Positions 1-10,250 of a stretch of 64,000 nucleotides of DNA are shown piece after piece. The notes under the pieces were generated by a model, which did not search any database, was not told where the DNA came from, and saw only the letters and a program-made list of their open reading frames with translations. This DNA is from Norana najaformis (taxonomy: Eukaryota; Annelida; Clitellata; Crassiclitellata; Hormogastridae): positions 7,324,437 to 7,388,436 of the forward strand of contig OZ029929.1 of the NCBI GenBank assembly GCA_964023275.1, read 5' to 3'. A program made the position numbers and the translations under genes. Positions within the stretch are counted from its first letter, which is position 1. Each line of letters begins with the position of its first letter.

Positions 1-750
1 CGCGGTGAGTAAGTGTGTCAGTGGGTCTGGCAGTAGTAGGTTCAGCCTCAGTGACAGAGTCCGCGTCGATCAGGTACAACTCAGGACTGTACGCCTGCAA
101 GATAACCTAAGTGTAAGCTAAGCATATGGTAAAGTAATCATAGATTTATATATCGCCGTTGTAGGGCCTCTTGGTATCAACAGCTCTTAAAATAGTAGCC
201 ATAAGTGTTTTATACCAGCAGACACTTATGTTTTTAGAAAGCTCACATACGTGTAATGTCTGGTCAACAAGCCAACACTGACGAACTGCCAGGCGTCTTT
301 GTTTGGCTACCATTAAAAGCCAGTGTGAAATGTCTACTGATATTGCAAGCTAAAGAAATCGACCGCTCCATTAGTGTCCGCTGTTACCAGGCGTGACTTT
401 TAAGCATGCACATACAGTGTTGTATTAGAGACTGAGGAAACTGTTGAGTTCGTACTCTGCCTACGCTGGCAAGCACTCGCCGACATGAACCATTCACGGT
501 TGATATTTATGGCCACAGTAAATAATTCAACGTTGGCACAAATTAAGATTACTAACGCATTTGCCATTCAACTCTATGCCTGGGGTTCGAATCTCGGTGA
601 GTAATATGACCTTACAATTCGTTCAAAAGGCGCACAGTCCGTAAGAAAATTTTATGGTTGTTAATGTCTTATTTGCGCTTCAGTCAAAGAATCCTTTAAA
701 CCAAGGATCGTGGTGCATAACTGCCTTGCCAAAACTTGCCTTGCTTTGCT
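1..750. other. Intergenic sequence, no gene recognised
   Basis: No coding exon is recognisable. A tRNA B-box-like string (GGGTTCGAATCTCGG) lies near 582-596 and suggests the relic of a tRNA-derived SINE. No body or tail could be delimited. Confidence 0.5.
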
Positions 751-754
751 GTGC

Positions 755-908
755 CTTACCTGATCTTTACCTTACCTGATCTTTACCTTACCTGATCTTT
801 ACCTTACCTGATCTTTACTTTACCTGAACTTTACCTTACCTGAACTTTACCTTACCTGATCTTTACCTTACCTGATCTTTACCTTACCTGATCTTTACCT
901 TACCTGGC
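755..908. repeat. 16-bp minisatellite (CTTACCTGATCTTTAC)n
   Basis: About nine to ten tandem copies of a 16-bp unit, with a GAACTTT variant in the central copies. The unit contains TTACC, the pentamer that recurs in other arrays of this window. Confidence 0.9.
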
Positions 909-1540
909 CTTTCCTTGTCTTAACATAGCACAGTGCTGCTAAGGTCGTATGTCCCATAGTGGAAAACATATGAGGCGCTCATTTCCTGCTTTTCGGTCCT
1001 TGAACCGGCAGTGAACGAAACGGAATGACCTGGACAAGGGGACCAGTCCATCGTAGGACTTGTCGTGACATGGGCATAGACTTTGTTATGTCTCCTAAGG
1101 TGAATGGGCCCTTTATAAACTGCGTACCTGCGGTGGCAGAAAATACTTTGCCTTCACTTCATTTTCCTGCTTCGAACTGACCTGGAAAACCGAATGAACA
1201 CATCTTTTATTTATTTTTTATTTATTGTTTACTTATTTTATGTTAGTGTCGCGTTATTTGTTCGAAGCTTTGACATCATATTAAAGTAAGTTTCCTAAAG
1301 TAGTCCTCCATAATGATCAACTTTCTGTTATCTCCATTATGTTAATTAGCTAAGATTAATTACCTACATGCCAATATATTTATAGATGCTTTCTACAATG
1401 TTACAGAAATAACAGAAACTCAGATAATTACGGAATCTGTTGAATGGTATTGCTTCTGTGTGTTAAAATTTCGATTTAGTATTTGTTTTGATTTTCAGAG
1501 GTCTATGGATGCTCCTTTCCCCTTCTCTCTATCTCTCTGT
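909..1540. other. Intergenic sequence, AT-rich
   Basis: No ORF with recognisable homology and no exon-like block. The part from 1,200 to 1,450 is AT-rich and unique-looking. Confidence 0.4.
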
Positions 1541-1544
1541 CTCT

Positions 1545-1665
1545 CTCTGTTTGGATCTCCCTGTCTCTCTCTCATCTTCCGGCATCTTTGGACAACTCTA
1601 CTGACTTGACGCGGCGCTCTTGAATAAGCTGAGTTTACTACTACGATTCGTAGAATGTTACAACT
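1545..1665 (+). mobile_element. LINE 3' tail fragment (L2-like subfamily Y)
   Basis: Matches by eye the block at 42,655-42,795 and, inverted, the one at 32,786-32,935. All share GGCATCTTTGGACAAC, then GCGCTCNTGAATAA, then a TTTAC(A/T)A(C/T)-type tail. The GTGAATAAGCTGG core also occurs in the tail of the complete L2-like LINE, so this is probably a related 5'-truncated subfamily. Confidence 0.65.
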
Positions 1666-1857
1666 GAGTTGCTTTCAAATGACCTGCGTGAAATATCGAC
1701 CAATGAGGCGAAGGAAGAGGAAGTCACGTGGTATCTTTTGAAATCCGATCTGTCGCGAGATTTCCTCTCGCAAGTTGCTCAGCGTTGACTGCGCGTTGAC
1801 TCTAAACAACAACGCACACATGATAACATGTTTATATAGCGCAATATCAAGACGGAT

Positions 1858-2045
1858 ATATGGACGGATTGATTGATGGATCGATGGATGGACTGATGGA
1901 TCGATGGACTGATGGATCGATGGATGGATCGACGGATGGATCGATGGATGGATCGATGGATGGATTGATGGATCGATGGATCGATCGATCGATAGATGGA
2001 CTGATGGATCGATGAATGGATTTATGGATCGTGGAATGGATTGAA
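1858..2045. repeat. Degenerate GATGGATC/GATGGACT tetranucleotide array
   Basis: Imperfect GATG, GATC and GACT tetranucleotides over about 190 bp. Its irregularity contrasts with the pure ATGG array at 59.2 kb. Confidence 0.85.
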
Positions 2046-2289
2046 TAATTAATTACCTCACGTATCCGGCTGATTGTGCGTCTGTGATAATCTGGTCAGC
2101 GGGGCTTTTCTGTTGTCTCTTCCACGTATCTCGCGGGATAACAAACAGATGGAGGTCGGAAAGCTAGAAGACAGATTGTAACAGACTTCCACATTATGCA
2201 TGGTTCATAACATTTTAAAGACATCTGCTCTACCGCAACTAAAGTTTAATATGCAGTCAATGGGAGTCGTCTCAGTTGTAGTCAGCGGG

Positions 2290-2515
2290 GGTGGCATTCT
2301 CGGTGGCTGGTCCAAAGCTTTCAAATTCACTGCATAGTTCTGTGCATTCTTTAACATCATTCATGTCTAAACTTAAGACTCATCCACTTCATTTTGCTTA
2401 CCAACTGAAGCCTGACTTCTGCTCTCTCTGACTCATCAGATTTCGACTCGGCTTCTCCAACGGATTTTGATTTTCTACTACGCTTTCACTTGAAGCGACC
2501 ATCGATTGATGCCTT
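2290..2515 (+). pseudogene. LINE fragment X1, reverse-transcriptase C-terminus
   Basis: One frame from about 2,309 reads AGPKLSNSLHSSV then SFMSKLKTHPLHF, matching the A-P-x-LWNSLP...K-LKT-LF end that follows reverse transcriptase in many CR1/L2-type LINEs. It is followed by CATCGATTGATGCCTTG, shared with the copies at 12,318, 14,118, 28,020, 30,730 and 57,255. It is a 5'-truncated, dead copy. Confidence 0.75.
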
Positions 2516-2554
2516 GTGCTGATCAACCTGGTCGACAAAGACTACGATCGGCGA

Positions 2555-2785
2555 CACATCGTCATCTCACTGTACCGCGTTCTCGCACGTCGGCTCGGGC
2601 GGGTCGCGCCTCCTTCACTGAGGGCCGTCTCTCTGGAACACTCTTCCACCAGACATCCCATCTCTTGCCTGTTCAACAGTTCAGGAAGCATTTTCTGCCC
2701 ATCTCAAGACGTTCCTCTTTAGAGACCATTAGGTAGCCGTGCTGCAGTGCCTTTGTGAGTTCCTTAAAAGGCGCTATACAAGTTT
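2555..2785 (+). pseudogene. LINE reverse-transcriptase C-terminal fragment
   Basis: A frame near 2,585-2,725 reads AFSHVGSGGSRLLH, a stop, GPSLWNTLPPDI and later HLKTFLFRDH. The SLWNTLP and LKTFLF motifs typify the end of non-LTR ORF2. The element ends in AAAAGGCGCTATACAAG followed by a CATA-rich tail, a 3' end shared with other families in this window. Confidence 0.75.
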
Positions 2786-2786
2786 A

Positions 2787-2882
2787 ATTATACAAACATA
2801 CATACATACATACACACACATACATACAAACATACATACATACATACACACATACATACATACACACATACATAGATACATG
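2787..2882. repeat. (ACAT)n microsatellite
   Basis: Nearly continuous CATA/CACA tetranucleotides directly after the LINE 3' end, so it may have grown from the retroelement tail. Confidence 0.85.
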
Positions 2883-3096
2883 ACGACGCTATAGTTGATG
2901 ATTAGATTAGTTTGGATTAAATTCCCATCTTTGTACTATACAGTCATAATTTCTGTGGAAGGTACTTAACCATCTTTGTACTAGATACTCACCATCTCTG
3001 TACCGGATCGGTTGTAAGTTACTTCACGGGGTTCGAAGGCCGCATAGTCATAGTTCTGTTCATCATCTTCTTCTTCCCCCCGATTCATCTCTTGTC

Positions 3097-3182
3097 AGTA
3101 AGATTATATTCCCTCTTGTGACGAATAAGACTATATTCCCTCTCGTGACGAATAAGACTATATTCCCTCTCGTGATGACTAA
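3097..3182. repeat. 27-bp tandem repeat, three copies
   Basis: Three adjacent copies of a GACGAATAAGACTATATTCC-containing unit, differing by a few substitutions. Confidence 0.85.
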
Positions 3183-3600
3183 GACAGCGGAGATTACACG
3201 AAAACTTCTATAGTGCCGCAAGTCGCAATACAGACATAGAAACCGAGTCTCGAATGTTAATGTAATATAATGTAAACTTCACAATTTATTTGGCGCCACG
3301 TCAGAGAAATTGGCTAATGTTACCACCGCTCAACCAGCTCACGAAAATGCCCTTCATCCAATTGGATCTCACGTTCCACGATGGTTAGTGTCAGCCCTGT
3401 TGCTAATGGCAACGGCGCCATGAACTGCGCGCAAGTCCCCATAAGGAGAACCCAACCGAAGACTTTGGGCAGTAAACAGGACCCTGTGTCTAGGCAACGT
3501 CACGCCTGTTGCGCGCCTTGGATATTCACCCAAGCGTAACCGTACAAACTTCTGGCGCGAACCACGCATGAATTCCATTTTTGCTATAGGAACTGGCCTT
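3183..3600. other. Intergenic sequence with a LINE/SINE-like tail
   Basis: The string TTAATGTAATATAATGTAAAC near 3,259 resembles 16,170-16,192 and is followed by TTTGGCGCCA, suggesting a retroelement end. The minus-strand frame at 3,369-3,623 has no recognisable domain and I do not call it a gene. Confidence 0.35.
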
Positions 3601-3975
3601 TGTGTATGTTTGGATGCATGCATTACGCGTATGTATTTGTAAGTATGAATTTATGTATGTATTTATGTATATATATACGTATGTATGTACGGTATGTAGC
3701 ATATACTTTACAGTATGTATGTACGTATATATGTATGCATGCATTTATGTATATATGTGTGGCCGTCACTGTCCGTACACACAACCTCGCTGAGCCGGGG
3801 TTACTCAAACCCAGTTCTACGCCTGAAACCACCCAGATCACTGCCCCTTCATTCCGTCACACGAAGAATAGTCAAGCCAAGTTAAAACATAGAGGTAGCT
3901 TGTGGGTAGGTAAGGACCAGAAAGCAAGACAATGGAAGGCAAGACAATGGAAGGCAAGACAATGGAAGGCAAGAC
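3601..3975. repeat. ATGT-rich microsatellite and short 15-bp repeat
   Basis: Positions 3,601-3,762 are imperfect ATGT tetranucleotides. At about 3,917-3,975 a 15-bp unit (GCAAGACAATGGAAG) occurs about four times. The 126-aa frame crossing both is a by-product of the repeats. Confidence 0.75.
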
Positions 3976-4063
3976 AGTAGCCGATAACAGTCTACAGACA
4001 AAATTGTCCCTTTAAGTCAGTTAGATAGCCACATTTTAGCGTCTTTCTGCAGTCAGTGAAAGG

Positions 4064-4134
<71 letters not shown>
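4064..4134. repeat. (TA)n dinucleotide, about 71 bp
   Basis: Uninterrupted TA dinucleotides between unique flanks. Confidence 0.97.
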
Positions 4135-4135
<1 letters not shown>

Positions 4136-4331
4136 CTAGATCCAGACATCCATACAAGGTTAAGCTAATATTAAGTTTCAAAAGCGGTCTACAGAAGAAT
4201 TTTATTCAACAAAAATAGATTATTGCTTAAGAATCCAAGTTGTTTTAGAATTAAAATAGACGAAAATAAATCTGATCTTCGCATCTAAATTGAAAGTCCG
4301 ATTGATGTAGAGCCAACGTAGAGAATTAGAA

Positions 4332-4337
4332 TTTATT
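4332..4337 (-). terminator. Possible poly(A) signal AATAAA for the 4.5-kb peptide gene
   Basis: The plus strand reads TTTATT, giving AATAAA on the minus strand about 170 bases downstream of the small peptide stop. A second copy lies at 4,201-4,206. Confidence 0.3.
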
Positions 4338-4505
4338 AAGCGCTATTAAAGCAAGCCGTTTCATGCATTCCAGAATACCATCAAAACAAATGACAAAGAT
4401 TTTAAGGTTTAAGTCCGGGAGAGCTTCAAGTGTGTGCTCCAGAGCTTGCCATTTCGTGGCATCAATTTAAGCGCAAATGGACCGTGAAGGCTCTGCTTGC
4501 AGACT

Positions 4506-4733
4506 TCAGCAGCCGAATTTTTTTTCGTTTGCTGCCTCGATGGCTCTCTTACGACGAGGCCTTCGTTGAAACAGCCCGCGAAAAAGTCGTGGGATCTTCA
4601 GGTTTGCCCTTTCTCGGGTTTTATTGACCGCATCTTTTATACCTCCGCCGTAACCTAGTCGAGCTGAGCTTGTGACGTGAGCCCCGAGGCCGAGAAGAAC
4701 GAGGCAGGCGAGAAACAAGACTGCTTTCTTCAT
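4506..4733 (-). CDS. Candidate small secreted cationic peptide precursor (75 aa)
   Basis: I recognise no family. The frame starts MKKAVLFLACLVLLGLG, a typical signal peptide: two lysines, a hydrophobic core of about 15 residues and a small-residue region ending near residue 24 (SSA). The rest is strongly basic, has one glycosylation-like NKT site, carries a cluster RRPRRKR around residues 57-63 resembling a proprotein-convertase site, and ends in a single Cys. A pyrimidine-rich stretch ending CTAG lies two bases before the ATG, so the start could follow a 5' UTR intron. Position 4,542 offers a possible GTAAGA donor, so the 3' end could instead be spliced. A secreted hormone-like or antimicrobial-like precursor would fit, but chance cannot be excluded for a 75-codon frame. 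Possible AATAAA signals lie downstream. Confidence 0.45.
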   Translation of the reverse strand: MKKAVLFLACLVLLGLGAHVTSSARLGYGGGIKDAVNKTRERANLKIPRLFRGLFQRRPRRKRAIEAANEKKFGC

Positions 4734-4740
4734 GCTAGAA

Positions 4741-5150
4741 CAACAGAACAGAATAGTGAATCACATAGCTGTTCCTTTCGATTTCACTCTAATCCATTCT
4801 GTTCTATTGTTATAGTCTGTCCTGTTCTGTTACATTCGATACTGTTCTAATCTATTCCATTCTCTTATATTCTATTCTGTTTCAATCTACTCCATTTCTA
4901 TTTAATTCTCTTATATTATAGACCTACACTGATCTAATTTGTTCCATTCCGTTCTGTTTACATTCTATTCAGTTCTAATCTATTCCATTCTTATATTCTC
5001 CTGTATTCTATTCAGTTCTAATCTATTCTCTTGTATTCTATTCAGTTCTAGTCTATTCCATTCTTATATTCTCTTATATTCTATTCACTTCAAATCTATT
5101 CCATTCTTACATTCTGTTTTATTGTATTCCATTCTATTCTGTTTTATTCT
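4741..5150. repeat. TTCTA/TTCTG pentanucleotide-derived repeat
   Basis: About 400 bp of degenerate ATTCT/GTTCT/ATTCC pentamers. The frame through it encodes only repeat-derived residues. Confidence 0.85.
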
Positions 5151-5505
5151 GCCGATTTCTACTGCACCACCGTAATAATAGATAGGCCTACTTACATCAG
5201 GGTATAGGTAATGTAACCGAACTTAACACAAACTAGACTAGCCTTAACTAATCTAAGCTAAGCCAACCTGAGCCATGTAGGTATTGCACAGTATTATTAT
5301 CAGACTAGGCCCACTGTTGAAAGGCATCCAGCTTCACCACCAAGTCTCGTAAACATAGTCTAATCTAATCACTTAATCGCGACCAAGTACATGTAGATGA
5401 TCGTTTGAGCGCTGTGGCCTATGAGTTGAAGCCTCTCCTGGAACAATTATAGGCCCTAGCATATGCACCAACCTTGAAGTGCCATCAATGATGCTTAGGT
5501 AACGA
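5151..5505. other. Intergenic sequence left of the LINE
   Basis: A short ACTAGACTAGCCTTAACTAA-type irregular repeat lies near 5,225-5,275. No gene is seen. Confidence 0.4.
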
Positions 5506-5509
5506 TACG

Positions 5510-8500
5510 ATGCGGATAATATCGTAATCGTAATCTCGAGATTTCTACAGCGCTCAACGAAAGCTAAGTCGCGGGAACCAGCTTATTCACAGGCGCTCAG
5601 TCAAAACAAAATCGATAGGCAAAAGGGTCAAGATCCAGGAGTCAGGCACTCAGACAGTCGGACGGCTACGGTGGATGCTGTTTGAAATTGAAGCGAGAAG
5701 AGAGATAAGAGGAAGAGGAAGAATCAGGATAAGATTTTTGGAAAAGAAGTGTTTTCAGTCTTGAGTGAAAGACCTGCGCAGAAACTGAAAGAGGTGAAGT
5801 GTTGGTGAGTTCGTATGATGGACCAGACAACTGTCGCAATTCTGGCGGGAGTTTATTCCAAAGGGGTGGGGCAGCTATGGCTATCGAGCGATTTCCAAAC
5901 TTTAAGGATGAGGTGACGGGAGGGCGAAGAAGTGTTAGGACAGATGAGGAGCGGGTTGAACGGAGTGGTTGGATAGTAAATAATTGACGAAGATAGGAGG
6001 GTTGGGAGGATTGAAGTGTGTTGTAGGTGAGGGATAAGACCTTGTACTCTATTCGTTCTGGTATTTTAAGCCAGTGCAGTGATTTGAGAACAGGGGTGAT
6101 GTGATGGTGTTTGGGGGTTTTGGTGACAGCACGTGCGAGAGCATTCTGGATAGCTTGTAGGCGATGTATCTGGGTTGTGTCAATATTGAGGAAAAGTGAA
6201 TTGCAGTAGTCAAGTTTTGCATGGACTATGGATGTGGCAATGATAGATGCGGTTTTGAAGTCAAGCATAGGACGGATTCTGCGAAGGTCGCGGATATGCA
6301 TAAAGCAAGAGCGGGAAAGATGGGTAATATGATCAGAAAAAGTAAGGTTCTGGTCGAAAATAACACCTAAATTACGGACAGAAGAGTTAGTATTAAAGGT
6401 GTGGGTGGAGGCAGAGTCCAGGCTGAGGGAGATAGAGGGGTCAGGAATTTTCTTGAGCTGGTCACGTAGGCCGATAAGTATGAATTCAGTTTTAGATGGG
6501 TTCAGGCATAAGAGATTAGATGTCATCCAAGAGGAGATTTGTTTAACCACACAAAGAAGATGATCTGTAGATTCATTGAAACAATTTGGAGAGAAAGAGA
6601 TGAATAGTTGGGTGTCATCAGCATAGAGGTGATGGTCAACGGAGGATGCTTCAATGAGTGAACTGAGTGGGGTAGTGTAGAGGATAAACAGAAGAGGTCC
6701 AAGAACGGAGCCTTGTGGAACTCCGCAAGTGAGAGGGCATGACTTAGAAGAGGCTTCCGAAGTTTTAACAGAGAAAGAGCGGGAGGAGAGATAAGACTGT
6801 ACCCATAGGAGAGCAGTGTCAGCAAAACCAAACCAGGTTGAAAGTCGGTGGAGTAAGATATTGTGATCTATGGTGTCGAAGGCTGCAGAGATATCGAGGA
6901 GACAGAGGCAAGAAACCTGTTGATGAGAAATGGCAGAAACAAGCTTGTTGTAGAGAGATGTCAGCAGAGTTTCGGTTGAGTGGCGTTTAGTAAAACCAGA
7001 CTGGTGTGGGTTAATGAGTGAGTTAGAAGCTAAATAGTCATTGATTCGAGAGAGGACAATCCGTTCAGTTAATTTGGAGATGAAAGTCAGGTTAGAAACA
7101 GGCCGGTAGTTAGAAAGGATTTCCTTGTCGAGAGATGATTTCTTGAGAAGAGGGGTAACAAGAGAGTGTTTAAAAAGAAGGGGAAAATTTCCAGTAGAGA
7201 GGGAGAGGTTAACTATTTTGGTAATAATTGGAACAAGGACAGATGCACAGTCTTTCAATAAGGAGGTAGGTATAGGGTCAAGTTCACACTGTTTGTTTGG
7301 GAGAGATTTTAGCAGATTTAGTATTTCGGTCTCTGATGTAGGTTGAAAAGCAGAAAATGAGGATCGAGGTGGGGAAGGTGGGCTGTCATAGGTGGAAGAG
7401 GGAGCATCAGCAGCTGGATTGTTGGAGGTTTTGGAAAGTAGAGATTGAAGAGAGAGACGGAGGGTACTAATTTTGTTCGAAAAGAAAGAACAGAACGAGT
7501 CGGCTATTGAAGAAGACGGAAGAGAATTTGGAAGTGGGCTAGATGAGTTCCGATGGAGGAGCTGGTTAATGGTTTTCCAGAGAAGGCGAGGGCTAGAGGA
7601 TCGAGAACGAACTAGTGAGGAGTAAAATCTTTGTTTAGCTGCAGTAAGAAGGCGATGGTATTTATTTGTGGCAGATTTAAGGGCACAGAGAAGTTGAGGA
7701 TCCCTGGTGCGTTTATAGGCACGTTCAAGGCGTCGCCGGAAAGATTTGAAGGCCTGGAGATAGGAATTGAACCAAGGATTGTTAGAGTGAGAACGGGATT
7801 TGGTAATAATAGGAGCATGCTTGTCAAGGATAGTGGAAAGAGTGGTGTTATAGGAAGAGAGAAGGTCATTCAGGGAGGAGGGTGGATTTAACACGAGGTC
7901 AGAACAGGAAATATCTTGTATGAAGGCTTCAATATTTATTGAACTGATGCGACGAAAAGAATGAAAGACAGGATCAGGACGTGGTGTCGGAAGAATGTTA
8001 AGATAGGTAAAGATGGGGTAATGATCAGATGGCGTGTCAAAAGAGAAAGATATATCAGGTGATAGAGTGGAGAATGATGATGTGATAATAAGGTCAAGTG
8101 TGTGATTGTGAATGTGGGTGGGGAATTTGACATGTTGAACCAGATTAGTTGAGGACAATAGGGTGAGGAATTCAGAAGCAAATGTGTCAGAGGGGTTATC
8201 GACATGTATATTGAAGTCACCTGTAATCAGAAATTCATGAGGTGTAGTGGCGGCAGTAGAGAGGAGGGTGGTAAATTCTTTCAGGAAGACCGATGGAGGA
8301 CTTGAATATGAAGAGGAGGATGGAGGGCGATATACATTAAAGATAGTCAGATTTGTGTGAGGAAGTTTAAGCGTAATTGATGCACATTCAAAAGAGTGGA
8401 AACAGTAACCAGGTGAGTCTAAAACTGTGGCAGGTTCTCGGGTGAGAAAGGCAATACCACCGCCAGTTGGATTTTTATGAGAAGGGCTAGATGGTTTGCA

Positions 8501-8940
8501 GGGACGAGGTGTACTGTAAAGATGGTAGCCAGGAGGAATACAGTCTTCATATTGAGCAAGAGTGGTGTTTAAATTAAACCAGGTTTCAGATAAGGCAAAT
8601 ATGTCAGGCGGGTGAGAAGAGAGGGCTATATCACTGATTTCTTGTGAATGTGTAGGATGTAGTAATGATCGAATATTTAGCGTGCAAAGTAAGAAGCGGC
8701 TGTTGTCAGTATTTTGAGCATTGTCGAGGATGTTGGAAGAAGAAATTCTGGAAGGAGGAGGATAGGTAGGAGGTGAGGGAGGAGGACATGAATAAAAATC
8801 CAGTGGGCCAGGATTTGGGTGGATGTCCCCGGAAAGCAGGATTAGTATGTTGAAGATGGTATGGCGAATGAACAGGGTGATGGCGGTGTAATGGATGTAA
8901 GCCCTTCCGGCTTATTATGTATTTTCAGATTCAGATGCTC
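5510..8940 (-). mobile_element. Nearly full-length L2/CR1-like non-LTR retrotransposon
   Basis: The element runs on the minus strand. Its 3' end is at about 5,520-5,560, where the tail reads GATTACGATTACGAT, preceded by an untranslated segment containing CCTGTGAATAAGCTGGTTCCC. The same tail recurs at 32.3, 39.9, 57.67 and 57.97 kb, so this is the local reference copy of a dispersed family. The 5' boundary is placed only roughly near 8,912-8,940. I found no upstream ORF1 and no clear target-site duplication, so 5' truncation is possible. Confidence 0.85.
5666..8911 (-). CDS. LINE ORF2: endonuclease and reverse transcriptase
   Basis: The frame is open for about 1,081 codons from just after a stop (8,912-8,914) to TAG at 5,666-5,668. 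Near its N-terminal end it reads LSGDIHPNPGP, a hallmark of CR1/L2 ORF2. The apurinic-like endonuclease follows with ALSETWFN (catalytic Glu), TGGGIAFL, ITGDFNIH (Asp/Asn) and SDHYPI (Asp/His). The reverse transcriptase shows NYRPVSNLTFISKL, HQSGFTKRHST, AAFDTIDHNILL, GVPQGSVLGPLLF and the catalytic YADDTQLF. The C-terminal part contains KLDYCNSL, PLWNKLPPELR and LKTLLF. No frameshift or stop interrupts these motifs, so the copy is young or recently active. No in-frame ATG was found upstream of the endonuclease; initiation is unresolved and may be lost by truncation. The product acts by target-primed reverse transcription in the nucleus. Confidence 0.93.
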   Translation of the reverse strand, partial: AGRAYIHYTAITLFIRHTIFNILILLSGDIHPNPGPLDFYSCPPPSPPTYPPPSRISSSNILDNAQNTDNSRFLLCTLNIRSLLHPTHSQEISDIALSSHPPDIFALSETWFNLNTTLAQYEDCIPPGYHLYSTPRPCKPSSPSHKNPTGGGIAFLTREPATVLDSPGYCFHSFECASITLKLPHTNLTIFNVYRPPSSSSYSSPPSVFLKEFTTLLSTAATTPHEFLITGDFNIHVDNPSDTFASEFLTLLSSTNLVQHVKFPTHIHNHTLDLIITSSFSTLSPDISFSFDTPSDHYPIFTYLNILPTPRPDPVFHSFRRISSINIEAFIQDISCSDLVLNPPSSLNDLLSSYNTTLSTILDKHAPIITKSRSHSNNPWFNSYLQAFKSFRRRLERAYKRTRDPQLLCALKSATNKYHRLLTAAKQRFYSSLVRSRSSSPRLLWKTINQLLHRNSSSPLPNSLPSSSIADSFCSFFSNKISTLRLSLQSLLSKTSNNPAADAPSSTYDSPPSPPRSSFSAFQPTSETEILNLLKSLPNKQCELDPIPTSLLKDCASVLVPIITKIVNLSLSTGNFPLLFKHSLVTPLLKKSSLDKEILSNYRPVSNLTFISKLTERIVLSRINDYLASNSLINPHQSGFTKRHSTETLLTSLYNKLVSAISHQQVSCLCLLDISAAFDTIDHNILLHRLSTWFGFADTALLWVQSYLSSRSFSVKTSEASSKSCPLTCGVPQGSVLGPLLFILYTTPLSSLIEASSVDHHLYADDTQLFISFSPNCFNESTDHLLCVVKQISSWMTSNLLCLNPSKTEFILIGLRDQLKKIPDPSISLSLDSASTHTFNTNSSVRNLGVIFDQNLTFSDHITHLSRSCFMHIRDLRRIRPMLDFKTASIIATSIVHAKLDYCNSLFLNIDTTQIHRLQAIQNALARAVTKTPKHHHITPVLKSLHWLKIPERIEYKVLSLTYNTLQSSQPSYLRQLFTIQPLRSTRSSSVLTLLRPPVTSSLKFGNRSIAIAAPPLWNKLPPELRQLSGPSYELTNTSPLSVSAQVFHSRLKTLLFQKSYPDSSSSSYLSSRFNFKQHPP

Positions 8941-9061
8941 AAATTCACTTTCTTACTGAAATAAATAAATACACCAAATAAACACAGTCAATGATATTAG
9001 TAGATTTCTTCTTATATATCTACTATATTAATACAGTTAGAACGGGGCGCCATCTTTAGCT

Positions 9062-9111
9062 TTAACTCTTTGTGTACCGGTATGCCAACATATCGGTACT
9101 TAAAGAGTTAA
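9062..9111. mobile_element. TTAA-bounded 50-bp inverted repeat, piggyBac-like MITE remnant
   Basis: TTAA at both ends (9,062-9,065 and 9,108-9,111) encloses arms CTCTTTGTGTACCG and CGGTACTTAAAGAG, which pair at all but two positions around a short loop. A TTAA target and a YTCTTT-type terminus are features of piggyBac-class transposons. This could be an extreme internal deletion or simply a palindrome. Confidence 0.45.
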
Positions 9112-10250
9112 GGTGACCTACCTGATGAGACCATTTTGTCCTGTGCTATTAAAGGGAAAATGTACTTTTCACGGCGACGATGCTGCGTCAAACGAGACAA
9201 CAAACCATAAACGTGTTGTAATTTATACCCACCCATCAAATGCATGGCGGAATCGAGTGCAATTCGCGCCATCTGCTGGTCGACAGAAATCAAACAAGAG
9301 GACGCATCTAGGAGCACAGTTTATAGATTTTTGTCGTTTCAATGGCAGTCAGCTGTCGCAGAATGACGAAGACAATGTGAGGAAAAACTCGATGGATGCC
9401 CGAATTATTTTGTATGTTTTAACAGCTGTGTACACGACTTTAGGCCTATAGGATTAAATGTGGTGTTTCTGCAAATTTAGTAACGATTAGGCGCATCCAT
9501 TTCATATTACAATGACTAATTTTGACGTTAGGTGCTTTTGCGTTAGTCCTCAGTAAGGTCCTGTAAATCTTCTCAAACATATGGACGAGACTTTAATCAT
9601 CTTTATCACATCTGTACGTCATTGAAAAAATGAGCATACGGTCTCCATAGAAAAACGTGCACGTTTACATTTACATTGTACTTCACGTAGCATCACCTCT
9701 GTAATAGCGCTATAAATATTTCCTTTCCATTAATTTGTACGAAACCAAAGCGTTAGCATGTCGATAGCTTTAACAAATGGCGTTGCTAACATAAACAATT
9801 TTCTTCGTTTTAAAAGAATTTTCGTCTTTTTTAATAGATTGTTCATATAACGACATTTTATTTACAGATCAAGAAATTGGCAGTAAAAGTTATTTCGAAC
9901 GAAACAGCTAAGCACTTTAGTCTGTAAGCTTCGGTTAGTATCATTTAATGGCTTAGTGCGCTAGGAATGTACGTTCTGTATATAAGCCTGACGCATTTTG
10001 TGTGTGGGCGTGTCGCTGTGTAAGTCTGCTGTTATGACATGAGTTGTTTTGATTGTTGTTGGTGTGCCTGTAGTTCAGCAGAAATCCTGCATTTGAAGAT
10101 CTTTTTCACGTCAATTAATTTGTGGAATTACATAGGCCTAATGAATGAGGAATTACTGTGCCGTCAAGGGCTTACATCCATTACACCGCCATCACCCTGT
10201 TCATTTGCCATTGATGCTATGGTTGATAATGTTTATTCCTGTACAGATAG
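9112..10250. other. 5' flanking region of B9D2
   Basis: Probably contains the B9D2 promoter and 5' UTR. A TATA-like GTATATAAG lies at about 9,978. GCGCCATCTTTA, resembling the reverse of a YY1 site, occurs just outside at about 9,047-9,058. No further coding exon was found. The 112-aa frame at 9,113-9,451 has no recognisable domain. Confidence 0.4.
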
